A model generated the notes under the pieces. That model searched no databases and was not told the DNA's origin. It saw nothing but the letters and a program-made list of their open reading frames with translations. This document shows, piece by piece, positions 37,648 through 50,342 of a DNA stretch of 64,000 bases. The translations under genes and the position numbers were made by a program. The stretch covers positions 1,994,501 through 2,058,500 of the forward strand of contig NC_092581.1 of assembly GCF_037975245.1 (NCBI RefSeq), in the 5' to 3' direction. How positions within the stretch are numbered: the stretch's first letter is position 1; every line of letters begins with the position of its first letter. The DNA is from Apostichopus japonicus (lineage: Eukaryota; Echinodermata; Holothuroidea; Aspidochirotida; Stichopodidae).

Positions 37648-40569
37648 GGTTCCTTGCTGCTGTTCATTAGTTCCATTCATAGGGAAATTTCTAACAAAGC
37701 CCTAATACAACAACAGCAATTTATGCTCACAATCTTTTGTTGCCAAAGTAATGCTAAGCCCTGATATCAATTGCAACACACATCAGTGTGTGAAGACTAT
37801 CTACCATTATCATCATACCAAGTTTGACGAAATTCCGACTAGTAATAGTAGCCAAGTAATTTTGCAATTTGGAGTATTTCACGTTTGACCCCATGACCTC
37901 AGTAATATTCATGATATGAGCACCAAAATCAACAGGGTTAATCTACTCACTATGGGCCACCCACCCACCAAGTATGGTAATGATTGTTCATTCCCTTGTT
38001 GAGTTATTGTGCATACAAACTTTTCATAACGAAATATTGCTAGCCCCCCCCCCACCTCCATAAATATGCATGATATCAATTGTAACACACATCAGTATCT
38101 ACCAATATCATCATACCAAGTTTGACGAAATTCCAATAAATAGTAGCCAAGTTATTGAAACTTGGGAGTTTTTCACGTTTGACCCGTGACCTCATTAATA
38201 TTTTTTTTAACTTTGACCTCGTATAACTTCGCACACGAAGGTCACACGGGAGTCAACCTATTGACATTTATGATCAGAAGGTACCTTTGACATCTGAAAA
38301 TAGCATCGAAACTGTAAAAATCCCCAAAACACGAAAAGGTCACCAGAGGTCAAATTGAGGTCAAGGGTCACCCAGATGCGGGTCGACAACTGGATTACAT
38401 TGAAGCAACTCCCAACCTTAACGGACAGTTCGTTCTCAAGTTATCACAAAAATACTAGTTTTTTATCATTAATTGACCTTTGGTGACCTCGGATCACATG
38501 ACCGTTAAGTTTGAAAATATTCCCCTATACCATTTGCAACTTGTCCCAAAATATCAAGCGGGTCACACCTTGGAACTGGGAGTTATTGCATTAAATGTCT
38601 GAAAATTAACTTTGACCTCGTATACCTCCGCACACGAAGGTCACACGGGGGTCAATCTATTGACATTTATGATCAGAAGGTACCTTTGACATCTGAAAAT
38701 AGCATCGAAACTGTAAATATCCCCAAAACATGAAAAGGTCACCAGAGGTCAAATTGAGGTCAAGGGTCACCCAGATGCGGGTCGACAACTGGATTACATT
38801 GAAGCAACTCCCAACCTTAACGGACAGTTCGTTCTCAAGTTATCACAAAAATACTAGTTTTTTATCATTAATTGACCTTTGGTGACCTCGGATCACATGA
38901 CCGTTAAGTTTGAAAATATTCCCCTATACCATTTGCAACTTGTCCCAAAATATCAACCATGTCACACCTTGGAACTGGGAGTTATTGCATTAAATGTCTG
39001 AAAATTAACTTTGACCTCGTATACCTCCGCACACGAAGGTCACACGGGGGTCAATCTATTGACATTTATGATCAGAAGGTACCTTTGACATCTGAAAATA
39101 GCATCGAAACTGTAAATATCCCCAAAACATGAAAAGGTCACCAGAGGTCAAATTGAGGTCAAGGGTCACCCAGATGCAGGTCGACAATTGGATTACATTG
39201 AAGCAACTCCCAACCCTAACGGACAATTCCTTCTCAAGTTATCGCAAAAATACTAGTTTTTTATCATTAATTGGCCTTTGGTGACCTCGGATCACATGAC
39301 CGTTAAGTTTCAAAATATTGCCCTATACCATTTGCAACTTGTCCCAAAATATCAAGCGGGTCACACCTTGGAACTGGGAGTTATTGCACTAAATGTCTGA
39401 AAATTTACTTTGACCTCATATAACTTCACACACAAAGGTCACCTGGGGTCAACCTATTGACATTTTTGATTGGTGAGACGTGAATATAGCATCAAAACTG
39501 TAAAAATTCAAACATTTTTTTCTTTGCCAATTTTCTCACCCAAAATACTAGTTTTTTAACATTAATTGACCTTTGATCACCTCGGATCACATGGCCGTTA
39601 AGTTTGAAAATATTCCTCTATACCATTTGCAACTTGTCCCAAAATATCAACCTTGTCACACCTTGGCACTGGGAGTTATTGCACTAAATGTCTGAAAATT
39701 AACTTTGACCATGTATAACTTTACACACAAAGGTCACCCGGGTGTCAACCCATTGACATTTTTGATCGGAAGCTACCTTTGACATCCAAATCTAGCATCA
39801 AAACCAAACATTTTCTTTTTCGCCCGTTTTCTCCCAAACTAAGCACATTTTTTCTAATGTGACCTTTGACCTTTTGACCTTGGTTTCAAATGTAGTTTGA
39901 TCTGCTGATTCCAAAAATCAACACGACAAGTCTGTACAGCCATCCTAACTCCGACCGAAAACTTTGACCCCATATAAGTTCGCACACAAAGGTCACACAG
40001 GGGTCAACCTATCGATATTAATGATCGGAAGGTACCTTTGACATCTGAAAATAGCATCGAAACTGTAAAAATCCCCAAAACACGAAAAGGTCACCAGAGG
40101 TCAAATTGAGGTCAAGGGTCACCCAGATGCGGGTCGACAACTGGATTACATTGAAGCAACTCCTAACCTTAACGGACAATTCGTTCTCAAGTTATCGCAA
40201 AAATACTAGTTTTTTAACATTAATTGACCTTTGGTGACCTCAGATCACATGACCGTTAAGTTTCAAAATGTTCCCCTAACCAGTTCACAACTTGTCCCAA
40301 AATATCAACCTTGTCGCACATTGGCACTGGGAGTTATTGCAGTTATAGTATTTTGGGTTTTTGGACCATAACTGACCTTTGGTGACCTTTGTGAGCACCA
40401 AAAACAATAGGGTTCATCTACTCACTCTGGGCCACCCACCCACCAAGTTTGATCATGATCAGTCAATCCCTTGTTGAGTTATCGTGCATACAAGCTAAAG
40501 CGTCACACACACACACACACACACACGCCAACCTGAATACATAGGTTCCTTTGCTTTTAGCAAGGAACC
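37648..40569. mobile_element. 2.9-kb repeat element with 11-bp inverted ends and an internal 399-bp tandem array
   Basis: The left end begins GGTTCCTTGCT and the right end finishes AGCAAGGAACC. Both flanks carry a related segment (CTCACTATGGGCCACCCACC and a similar copy). The interior is the 399-bp array described separately, then a (CA)n run (40506-40527). The right end also folds on itself (GGTTCCTTTGC to AGCAAGGAACC). I see no clear target duplication and no transposase, so the class is open. Confidence 0.65.
38212..40350. repeat. 399-bp tandem repeat rich in AGGTCA half-sites
   Basis: Units start with TTTGACCTCGTATA-type sequence at 38212, 38611, 39010 and 39409 (exactly 399 apart). Two shortened units follow at 39704 and 39963. 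The first three full units are nearly identical, which suggests recent amplification. Most units hold four direct AGGTCA-type half-sites in a row (38337-38370, 38736-38769, 39135-39168, 40088-40121) with spacers of 4, 5 and 1, and a second pair with spacer 4 (for example 38474-38489). Confidence 0.92.
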
Positions 40570-41959
40570 AAAAATAAAAAATACTTTTGCAATGCCCTTC
40601 CTCTCTCTGTCGGCATGGCAACGTTATAACCACCAAAACAGCTAATCAAATGTTTCAATAGTTTCCAGATATTCTTCATAATTTTTCCCTATTTTGTCGC
40701 CTTTTAATAAACCAAGTTTAAGGGATACAAATTACAGTATAAATTAAGCCCAGAGCATTCAGTTCACATGATTAAAAATCTGATTGATGAAACTCCCAGG
40801 AGACAGACAAAGTCAATTATGCCCTCCCCCTCCCCCCCCCCCCGTCATATCACAAAGTTTTGAGGAAGAAACCTTCCCATAATGCACTGGTTGAGGTAAC
40901 ATAGTAACATAGTTCTATTTTGTAAGATACAGTATATATTTGTCTCTTGCAATGTACTGAAAGACTCCTGGCATGATTATTGAAACTTATGTTAAACTTG
41001 AATTTATGTTAAACTTATGCTAAACTCGTTTAAATGAACAGAGCGGGGGGGGGGGACTAAATCACTTTCACAGACACATATTTATTTGTAGGTATCATAC
41101 TGTTTATAATTTGCAGATTAGCTAATGCCATGCTGTCTGGAGATGTTAATTCAGCATTGGATGGTGGGGGGGGGGGGACCAGGACTAATGTTGAAACTTA
41201 ATGTTCAGGAAAAATTTAGGCAGAAAATTCAAATTGGATATGCTGTAGATCTTCAAAAACCACCGCTACTGTATACCAGTCCATGTTGTACGATTTCTAT
41301 AATCTATACCACTTAAAACACATTAAATCACATAAAACCTGGACTGGCTGCACAAAAAGGATTCTAAAAGTATCTATTTTACGTACGAAATTACAACCCG
41401 GATTTACAACAGAACAGTTGCTATTGAAGCCAACAGGTGGTGTGTAGCGAGTGTATATACAAACTTAATTTATTACTACATACTGTATATACAGTGGTTT
41501 AATACTGTAAGTGCTTTGACATTTTACTGATAGCAGAAGTTCTGAATCACCAAACAGATTTCAATTACAGTTTGTGAATGGATGCACTAGAGCGTGCAGG
41601 TTGAAGTCTTGCTTTTAGAATTGAGTAAAGTATTTAAAACTACACTGTACTGTATCTGAAGGTCTAAAGTTGCAAGCAAACAGAACTGCTTACAGTCAGT
41701 GCGTGCGCTGAGTACAGGGTAAATAAATAGCTTGAAGCGAGGCGAACTTTTCACTAAAAACATGTAAATATCTAATATTCTAAACATGTTCAAGTGATTC
41801 GCTTTTTAACAGACTTGCTCAATATTTTCAAACTAAAATGTTTGATCAAAAGAAATTTAACGCTGAGGATCAAATTCATTCAGAATTGATTGATTGATTA
41901 CTTGATGATTTAAGAAAGAGGAAGAGATAAATTCCAATACCAGACATGTATGTTACACT
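40570..41959. other. intergenic, no gene recognised
   Basis: Sequence upstream of the SLC22 gene with C and G runs (about 40824, 41043 and 41165) and several TACTGTA words. No supported exon. Confidence 0.45.
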
Positions 41960-42690
41960 TATCTTAACAGTCAGTAAGTGTAAGAATAACTTTATTGATC
42001 CTTAAAAGGAAAATACAGTGCTCGCAAGTCAATAAAACATAAAAGAGTAAAGACGTAAAACTCAAAAGAACGAAACCATGAAAAAGCAGCAGGCTGTACA
42101 GAAATGGCAAGAAAGAAATTCTAATGTTTAAAATTAATTTTAAGAATTTTAATAGTCTGAAGAATGTAAGAAAAGGACAGAGGGTTTTGGTAACAGAAGA
42201 AGGCTACCCGAGCCTACCACTGCGCGGGATATACTTGTTTCACAAGCTGGACATAGAGGGAGTGATTACTGTCAGTCCAAAGGGTCTCCAGCTTGCTAGG
42301 TACAGGGCAGTATAGTATACACAGTCCACCTCCTCCTGTACCGCACCAATCACCCGCCTCGCCCTTCTAATACATTTATTAATAATTACCCTCCTTTCCA
42401 GTAATTGAAGCATTCCCTCCCCAGCAAATAAGGCAATAACGCCCAAACCGTTACACAAAACAGAGTTATAAAAGCTTTGTAATAATTTGGTATCTACATG
42501 GAAAGACTTCAGTTTCCTCAAGCAAATACTATAATACAGTAGTTGATTTTTTTAATGACGCTATATTGATTTGCACAGTCCAATCCAGTTTGTGATCGAT
42601 ATAAACTCCTAAATAAATATTTGAAACTATCAACACGATCGACTCTACAGTTATTAATTATGACGGCGTCTTAGAGGGAGAAAAAAATTT
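41960..42690 (-). pseudogene. decayed LINE, C-terminal part of reverse transcriptase and 3' tail
   Basis: Read on the minus strand in shifting frames it gives NNCRVDRVDSFKYL, then a tract like YIDHKLDW, then RKLKSFHVD-TKLLQSFYNSV and KCIRRARRVIGAVQ. This order is typical of the thumb region of CR1/jockey-type non-LTR retrotransposons. It ends in GATCAATAAAGTTATTCTTA, a usual LINE tail. Stops and frameshifts show it is dead. The 5' part is missing. Confidence 0.65.
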
Positions 42691-43816
42691 CACTTTGTTA
42701 ATTGAAACTAGCAGCATGTCCGTATCTTGTTCCTAACTCGCCATAAAAGTGATTGCGTGTACGACCTAGTTTGGCTGGATAAATACTTCCATTCATGCAC
42801 GGACTGTATCACAGTAGGGTGGTCTTCTAATTAAGGACTGTGATGTCAACAGCGTAGATTTCATTCATAAGCTTTTGCTTTCGTATTAAATTTATGATAT
42901 TTCTTATCAATTTATCCTTCAAAATGTAATATGTAAAGGTTGGAATGTTTATTCAGCTGTCAATGTTCTCTTTATTTCAAATTAATCACTTTTCTTGGGG
43001 GGGGGGGGGGGGGTTCTTGTACAAATTTTTGCAGTGAATATGTGAGTTAAATAGAGAGAGAGAAACAAAAGGAATTAAAACATTTCCAGTTGATGGCGGC
43101 CAATATGACCTTCTGTCACTCTGGCTGTTGTTCAACCTACGCATTAATTACCCAAATTTATACAATTTTTTTATCTAAGCCACAAAAAATGAACACTATG
43201 CATGAGGATGTGGTTTTAGCCATTGGAACTTGACGAAGAATTCAAAAAATTCGAATAATTCAAAAGGTGCGTCTAGCAGTCTTTACACAGAATAGTTCCA
43301 TGCATGATCAATGACAATGCGATTTTTGCTTGGGATACAGTAGGTTTGAAACATTTGCTGACACTAGAGAAAAACGAAGCCAAAAAGATTTGAAAAAATA
43401 TATAGAAAAACATAAAAAACTGTCTTTCCGGACTAGAATTAGATCTTCTCCATTGACTGGAGTAATTGTATATCTATTGATCTCCATGCACTACCATGTA
43501 TGTCATCACAGTAGTTTAGTTTTAAATTGCAGCTTAATTGCAGGACAAATTGATTGGTATCGTCAAAACGTTCCCGACATGAAAGTCACACCAGTAGTAG
43601 CTATATGTGTGAGTGGCACGGACTCATGCTCTAAAGTTCTGTAAAAAACAATAAGTTGTCATGACCACACGCTTATATGCATATTTATTAGACGGATAGC
43701 GGGAATGACATGCACAGCCAAACAGGTCTCAAAATTAACTGCTTTTTTTTATAATAATTCATTATTCACGTTAGCATTTACTGTAAGGGCGAGACACGAT
43801 CCCTTAGCCATGTATG

Positions 43817-43861
<45 letters not shown>

Positions 43862-43942
43862 GTATACCATTCATGACAAACATTTTGAACCCCTCCCCCC
43901 CTCCCCCAATTGTCATACATACTGTGTATAAAGTCTGGCACT
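42691..43942. other. intergenic with microsatellites
   Basis: It contains a G run (about 42998-43013), GA-rich sequence and a (TA)n microsatellite at 43824-43858. A 104-codon open frame (43330-43644) shows no recognisable domain and is not called. Confidence 0.5.
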
Positions 43943-43949
43943 GTATAGG

Positions 43950-43978
43950 CAGGGAGCTGCTACTCTAGCAGCTCCCTG
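43950..43978. mobile_element. tiny hairpin element, copy 1 (29 bp)
   Basis: CAGGGAGCTGCT, a five-base loop, then AGCAGCTCCCTG. It is flanked by a perfect 7-bp direct repeat, GTATAGG (43943-43949 and 43979-43985). Confidence 0.6.
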
Positions 43979-44960
43979 GTATAGGCATTACAGTGTGTCC
44001 TGTACAGTAAGCCATATACACTGTAACTAGTACACTACTATGTACAGCTGCCAGGTACCCACACCTGTGATATCAGTATATATATATATACCAAGCTCAA
44101 GTATGATACCTGGCTCTTTACATTTGACACCAGCTTGTACACAAAGAGCTGGTACTTACATATCTAACGTAACATTGAGATATTCAGCAGCACCATGTAT
44201 CACTGAGTCAACGACCAACCCCGATGCACAATGTACAGTATGCTGATATAATTATACAGTCGTTCTACCATACACTGTATTATTCAGAGCAGGGCAATCT
44301 ACAGTACAGAATATATTATCACCTCAAATACCAATGGTTTCATATTCAACCAATTCCATACAGACCAGGGAAAGGAGGGGATTGGCGGACGAATATTTTC
44401 ATAAAATTCACATCGCTTCTAGGTCGTTGCTTGCATGGTAGTAGCAATTTACCAACACCTTATCAATGCCACACACAAATGCATTCAGTCGTAAAATCAA
44501 GGTCAAGGAGAATGGACCAAAGAAAAGCTTTAGGAAAGGGGGGGGGGGGGAAGCAAACAAAAAACATAAAAAAAGGGATGAAAGGAGGTTTAGAAAAAGT
44601 CTTCCATAGATCTGTCCCTTATTCTCTCATTTATTATCAGAATTCATCAATATCTGCTGATGATGACATTCCACCTCCATGAAGATCCATCAGAGCGTTA
44701 AATTAAATCATTTTCTCGTTCCGCTGGAAAGGGTGAAGGATTCATTAATCCAGAAAAACACACGGTTTTCCAGCCTTTGGTACGGTTCCCCCTTTTCTAA
44801 TCTTCCTTTTTTTCTTCTTCTTTGGGAATGCAATACTGTGATATAAGTGATGACATTAATATCTCACTTTATATTAAAATGTTGGAATTTGGAATAAATT
44901 ACTTGGTGCTTGTTCAATTTGCAGCAGCAGAAGATTTTTAGAGAAACTAAGAAGAATGAA

Positions 44961-45335
44961 TTCTTTGTATAATTTGCAGTGCAGCTATATAGCAGTATGC
45001 ATACATACTGTGTACTTAACGATGTAAATTATGCCATATAGATACAGCTGCATCCAGGAGAAACATCACAATGATACAAAATAGCATTGTTAATTCTTTG
45101 TATAATTTCTTTGTAAAATTTGCAATGCAACTATAGCAGTCTGCATACATATGTGTACTTATCGATGTAAATTATATCTTAGTTACAGCTGCAACCAGGA
45201 GAAACATCATAATTATACATAATTATTCTATAATTTCTTTGTAAAATTTGCAGTGCAGCTATAGCTCAGTTGGCAATACATGAACGTAAACTTAACGATG
45301 CAAATTAAAGCCATAGTCACAGTTGCATGGAGAAG
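44961..45335. repeat. three-copy tandem repeat, 127-147 bp period
   Basis: Units start with TTCTTTGTATAATTTGC or TTCTTTGTAAAATTTGC at 44961, 45108 and 45235, then share CTATAGCAG, GATGTAAATTA and CAGGAGAAACATCA blocks. No coding signal. Confidence 0.85.
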
Positions 45336-48300
45336 CATCACATTTAAGGCAAATTTAAGACAATGGAGAAGATGGCCTAATTCTGAATCAACATAAGATG
45401 AAAATACAGTGGAAGTGGCATTGTGTACAATAACACCACCATCCACAAACAGGATATAGGACCAGTTGAAGCTAAACTGCTACATTATTATACTTCCTTT
45501 TTAATTACATAATATACTTAACTAACTACACAAAACGTCATTTGACTAAACTCTTGCAAGCTCAACACAATCATATACTCCAAATTATGCTTCATAATTA
45601 TATAATTGCAATTGACAATGTTTTTTTCTTGTAAGATTCTAGAATGCCTGCAAAATGACACTCAAAGTGGTCTAACCATATGCAGTGTATTAAGGAATCC
45701 AATCATCTTTATTCATTTCCGCATACTATAGTACATCTAAAAGTTCTACGCACCTACCCAAGTTCTGGAAGAGAACGCAGGCAATGCTCTCATCATAATT
45801 ACATAATGACGTATGTAACATCTTTCATGAGTGAGGCTACGACCTTGCAGTGATGTGCAGTCGGCAAGTTAAGATGACAATCCTGTTAATTTCCCATGTA
45901 ATGTACGGCAAATCCAGTACTACGACAACAGAAGAACTTAATTCTGAGTTTCTGACTTTCACAACGTTTCCAGGGCTCTTAAATTATTTAATAAACTATG
46001 CAATCAATAATAATTATAATAATAATAAATAATCATCAAAATAACTGTTAACTTTTGCATGTACATACATGTATGTACAAACTGAGCACTAACTGCACAA
46101 CTGGTACAAATATCTTGTTCTACAGAGAAAAAACGATTACAGTAAAATTACTGTATGTTAACTGACTAATTATACCTAAATTGTTTAGACTCTATAAAGA
46201 CCAGAATATTCCCATGCCTTCCACTTTGCTGTGACTTTGCTTTTTCTTTTATAAAACTGAAAATTCTTTGTCCAGCTTCTACATCATAATACATGTTTCC
46301 TTTGTACAAAACAGTCCTCTTTAAATCTTTGCCCAAATGTAGCAATTCAACCCATTTGAATAGCATTTTATACTGTAATGCAATACCAGGTAAAGCATTC
46401 CTAGATCTTTTATGATTGGTTCTCATTCATGTAGTAGATATTGTTACCAATCTGCATTTGCGTCACTCTTTCTACAGTCACTGTGAAACAGGGTCGATGC
46501 ACACATCTGTGCACAGGCAAATTAGTACACCTGTATTAAGTATATTTGCCACACAGTTGGTTTAACCTGCAAAAAACCAGGGATAGTTGGCATCCTCCGA
46601 GTTTTTAGTGTGTATTTCCTGTTTCCCAGTTGCGTATCATTGTGCATTATTACAGTACTGTAGTGCACATAATCTGTGTGCATGAACTGCTATTTGGGAA
46701 CTGGTTGTCCTATTAGGGAGTTGTTATGGAACAACTCCCTGGTCCTATAATGGGGCCCAAATGCATGCATGCATATATATGCATATATACTGTGTCTCAT
46801 TACCACGATTACAGATATTTGAAACAAACAGTTTTCAAACTCATCTCGAATCGCATATTCTGTACTTTACAGAAATGACATTTCTGTACAAAGCGGTGAC
46901 TTTTCTGTACCACATTAAATAAGCACATATAATGTTAAATCTCACCACATTTCTTTCATTTTTAAGAAAATAAGACTTCCCCTAGATAGCAAACAGCTAA
47001 GATAGCTTTACATAGCATCGTTATCAATTGCAAAATGCACTGTCAATTATATATTTTTTGTTAACACAGCTGACAAAACGCCCACACCATGCAGTACGTG
47101 TGCATGCCCACAACGCACTGTAGTAACCTACAAGAATTGCACATTAAGAATTCCTTTAATTCTGTCTTTCCTTCGAAGAAACCGATCAATATTTAAGCTG
47201 GAGGACCCCAAAATTACAAGAAAGAAAGCACCTGCAAAATTGTTCTTTTCGATCAATACCTCAAAAAAACCCTTGCTGACAAGATTGCCAAACAACAATT
47301 TATGCAGAACCCCACTGTACTGTACTGCACATGTATACAAAGTTCAAAAGGACCCCTCATTCATGAATATGCATAGAGTTCACTAAATTCCTCTCCTCCC
47401 ACCCCCCCTGGACAATTTTAATTGCATACTGTAGTTTTTATACACCTACTGTATATAAATACAGTCAGTGAATGAGTTAATCTCAAGATTGAGATGTACG
47501 AGCTCAGTAAAAAATATTCAAAAATGGAAATGGCCAAAAAAAAAACAAATAAAAATTGAGAAAATGATTGATGGAAGTATTCTCTAAAAGTATTTCAGTC
47601 GGATGCGAAGGATGAGAAATCTGATCAAAGTCTTATTTGCATGCAAATAGTCTTGCCAATTAAATAGAATCCTCCGGAGCCTTACGAACAAATACCTTCG
47701 AGGCCTCACACTGTTCATTTCCTTTCATATACATCTACTTCTAGCTACGGTATGAAGCCCTTACATGTCGATGTGGCTCAAAACTCCCCAGGGATGTACC
47801 TGCTCTGCTCTTTCCCGATACACGGCGTCACCGTTCTCTTGTGTTTTTTTCATATATAGAGAACAAGGTATTTAAACCGGTGGTTCAACCTGCGCTGTGC
47901 TCTATAAACGGCTGGTAAAATAACAAGACGTAACAAATGTTCCAAATGTTCTCGCGAGCGACGTTCTGTTTGCCACGACCATACAGCATGTCTACCCTTT
48001 GGAGTTTAATAATTACCTCTGTGGTCTTTTCGCCGCGGAGGAAATAGTTATACTAAGTTATACTACAGTAGCTGCAATGAGAGTTGTACTGTGAAGGGTT
48101 GGAAATAGGGACTGAAGTAAATTAGTTTATCTACATATGCATTATGCAGTGTATTTCTGTTGATTGAATTTTTAGTTACAAGATACCCGGGAAGTGATCA
48201 GAATATATAAGCATTCGAAAATGAATTATATTCCTTTCTAACAAATGTGCAGAATTTTTATAGCTGATTAGATACCTGGTTAATGGACACACTATTGCAG

Positions 48301-48446
48301 TGTGTACACATGCGTAACTGCATTGAAAAATTGAGTGAGAATTGATTTTGAAGGCTCACAAATTTTGTCTTTCCGATTATTACGGTTCCTGTAGAAACTG
48401 CCAGTGTATATTATAAAACTTACTGGTTTATATATTTACGAGTGAC
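45336..48446. other. intergenic, no gene recognised
   Basis: AT-rich sequence with TACTGTA words and one tiny hairpin element (46714-46741). The part at about 47680-48050 is somewhat richer in CG and could hold a promoter or noncoding first exon, but no specific signal supports that. Confidence 0.4.
46714..46741. mobile_element. tiny hairpin element, copy 2 (28 bp)
   Basis: AGGGAGTTGTT, ATGG, then AACAACTCCCT, with one extra base at each end. It is flanked by a perfect 7-bp direct repeat, GTCCTAT (46707-46713 and 46742-46748). Confidence 0.6.
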
Positions 48447-48753
48447 CCACTTACCTGTCTCCCCACAACCTATGCACCGCATTCTACCGTGTCTAGAATG
48501 CCCTGGTAATCTTTTAACACTGTACACCCTCACTGGCCCAAATGGCCTTCCTTCATTTTTCTACCCACAAAGTGTCTCAATGTGTTTTTCGGAGTTAAAA
48601 AAATTTTCGCGAAATTCGCCCGGATTACCTTGGATTTATACTCTAGAAGTTTCCTATCAGGACTTCTGCACTTCCAAGGATCTTTTCCAGCCTGATAAGT
48701 ATCCTTTTCTTGTAGGGAAGGGTGTTTGGGGTTGTGGGGAGACAGGTAAGTGG
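48447..48753. repeat. 24-bp perfect inverted repeat enclosing about 260 bp
   Basis: The left arm at 48447-48470 and the right arm at 48730-48753 are exact reverse complements; the right arm includes GTTGTGGGGAGACAGGTAAG. The same core recurs in direct orientation near 54363 and 54575, so the arm belongs to a dispersed family. It may be a foldback element; no target duplication was seen. Confidence 0.7.
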
Positions 48754-50258
48754 GGAACGAAGTAAATATATATATACAGTACACTGTTACATCTTCGCAC
48801 TTGTGTAGAAATTTGTCCATTTTTGCACCTGGCATCTCGCTTTGCAATATTAGTGGATGAATTACTTCCTGTTAACACAATTGTTTACGTCTGGGAATTG
48901 ACATCATACGGTAGATTTAAATCCAAACTGTCATATGGTGTAAAATGTTAATATAAGCACTGTAAACTCTTCAGTTGCCGAGTGCCGAGTTGCTGAGTTC
49001 AAAACAGAGAACATAAATGTTCTTCGCAGAATGTCACGAGGACCGAAAGGAAGTTGCTTGTAAACGTTCATTGTAACATTAATGTAGACGACTGCGTGCA
49101 CAGATGAAGCAATTAATCACCCCGGCAACCATGTGGTACCATACGCAAACAAGTGAAATATATGCTGGCAGCCTTTTCGCAAACTGAACGAAGCAAGCAC
49201 TACTATTCTACAATGGGTAACCACCATGTATAGTCCCAGACTGGTAAAGTGAAAAATATGTTTGTCTGTCTTCAATACACTTGAACTGCCATTTTTATTG
49301 ACACAATGTTGGTTTTTTTTTCAAAACATGATCTCAAAATTTACGCAATTTGAGATCTCAATCAATTCCAAGAGTTCCAATGTGTAGTTGGGTAGATGGG
49401 AAAGTGCAGATGTGGAATGGGAGGGAGACAGGTGAGAGAGGAGCGAAATGTAATTATTTTCATAGGAAGAACTTGCTCACATGACTGTATACATACTCCC
49501 AAAACTGTTTGTATTGTAATATCCTCTCCAAAAATTTGCTGTAATAATTAAATACTGTTCAACCTGATCTAATTTCCTTTTTGGGATAAACAGGAAGAAC
49601 TCTGCTTTTAATATTCAAAGCCCACCTCTTCTTCTTGAAATCTTACCGCATAGCTGTGACAACAATTCCTGACGGAGGGCTATCCATCAAAAGATTGAGT
49701 ATGTTATAACATATACCACGACTGAAATGCTGCGTCTTCATTTACCCGTAGATCTCGGGTAAAAAACAAGAGCGAGGGTCCCGAGAGAGCACTTCACATC
49801 AAAATTTACAACGCGAGCGGAAAAAAAGGAAATTTGTATCGTATACGAGGGAAAACTGATGCGGAGTAGTAGAGTACTGTCGTAGCGAGCAGGATAGCGC
49901 CGATGACAAGACGGTACGGTTGAAGAAGAGAACAGACATCCTCAAGTGTTCATCATACAGTTAATTTATGCACTCCTGAAGCTACGGTACTCAGGTACCG
50001 CCAAAAGTATCCAGTTCTCCCATTCGACATATGAAGGATTTACGCCATTTACCAACACCTGGCGACAGAAAAGTTGTCACAAACTGGTTAGGAGGAGATG
50101 AAGGGGGGGGGGGAGTGGAAATCAATACAAACTATGACATCCCTCCTCCCATTATTTAACCACAAATGAAATTTCACATGTGTCCTTGGTTAACTGTAAT
50201 CCCTATTGTTAAGCGACCTTAAGCGACCTTAACCACCCAATGGGTGCTCATGTGCCAG

Positions 50259-50291
50259 CAGGGAGTTTATTGTTTTGGAACAAACTTCCTG
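50259..50291. mobile_element. tiny hairpin element, copy 3 (33 bp, diverged)
   Basis: CAGGGAGTTT and AAACTTCCTG arms around a 13-base centre. The flanking 7-mers are GTGCCAG and GTGAAAG (5 of 7 match), so this copy is older or the flanks are by chance. Confidence 0.4.
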
Positions 50292-50317
50292 GTGAAAGCA
50301 AGGACAGCCAGCTGGAT

Positions 50318-50342
50318 CAGGGAGTTGTTATGGAACTCCCTG
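50318..50342. mobile_element. tiny hairpin element, copy 4 (25 bp)
   Basis: CAGGGAGTT, GTTATGG, then AACTCCCTG. The flanking 7-mers are GCTGGAT and GTAGGAT (5 of 7 match). It lies only 26 bases from copy 3. Confidence 0.4.

Noticed and set aside
44224-44682. Plus-strand open frame of 152 codons
   Set aside because: No recognisable domain, no splice context, and it spans a G run. Chance openness is the simpler reading.
48442-48765. Open frame of 107 codons
   Set aside because: It coincides with the 48447-48753 inverted repeat and its loop; no coding evidence.
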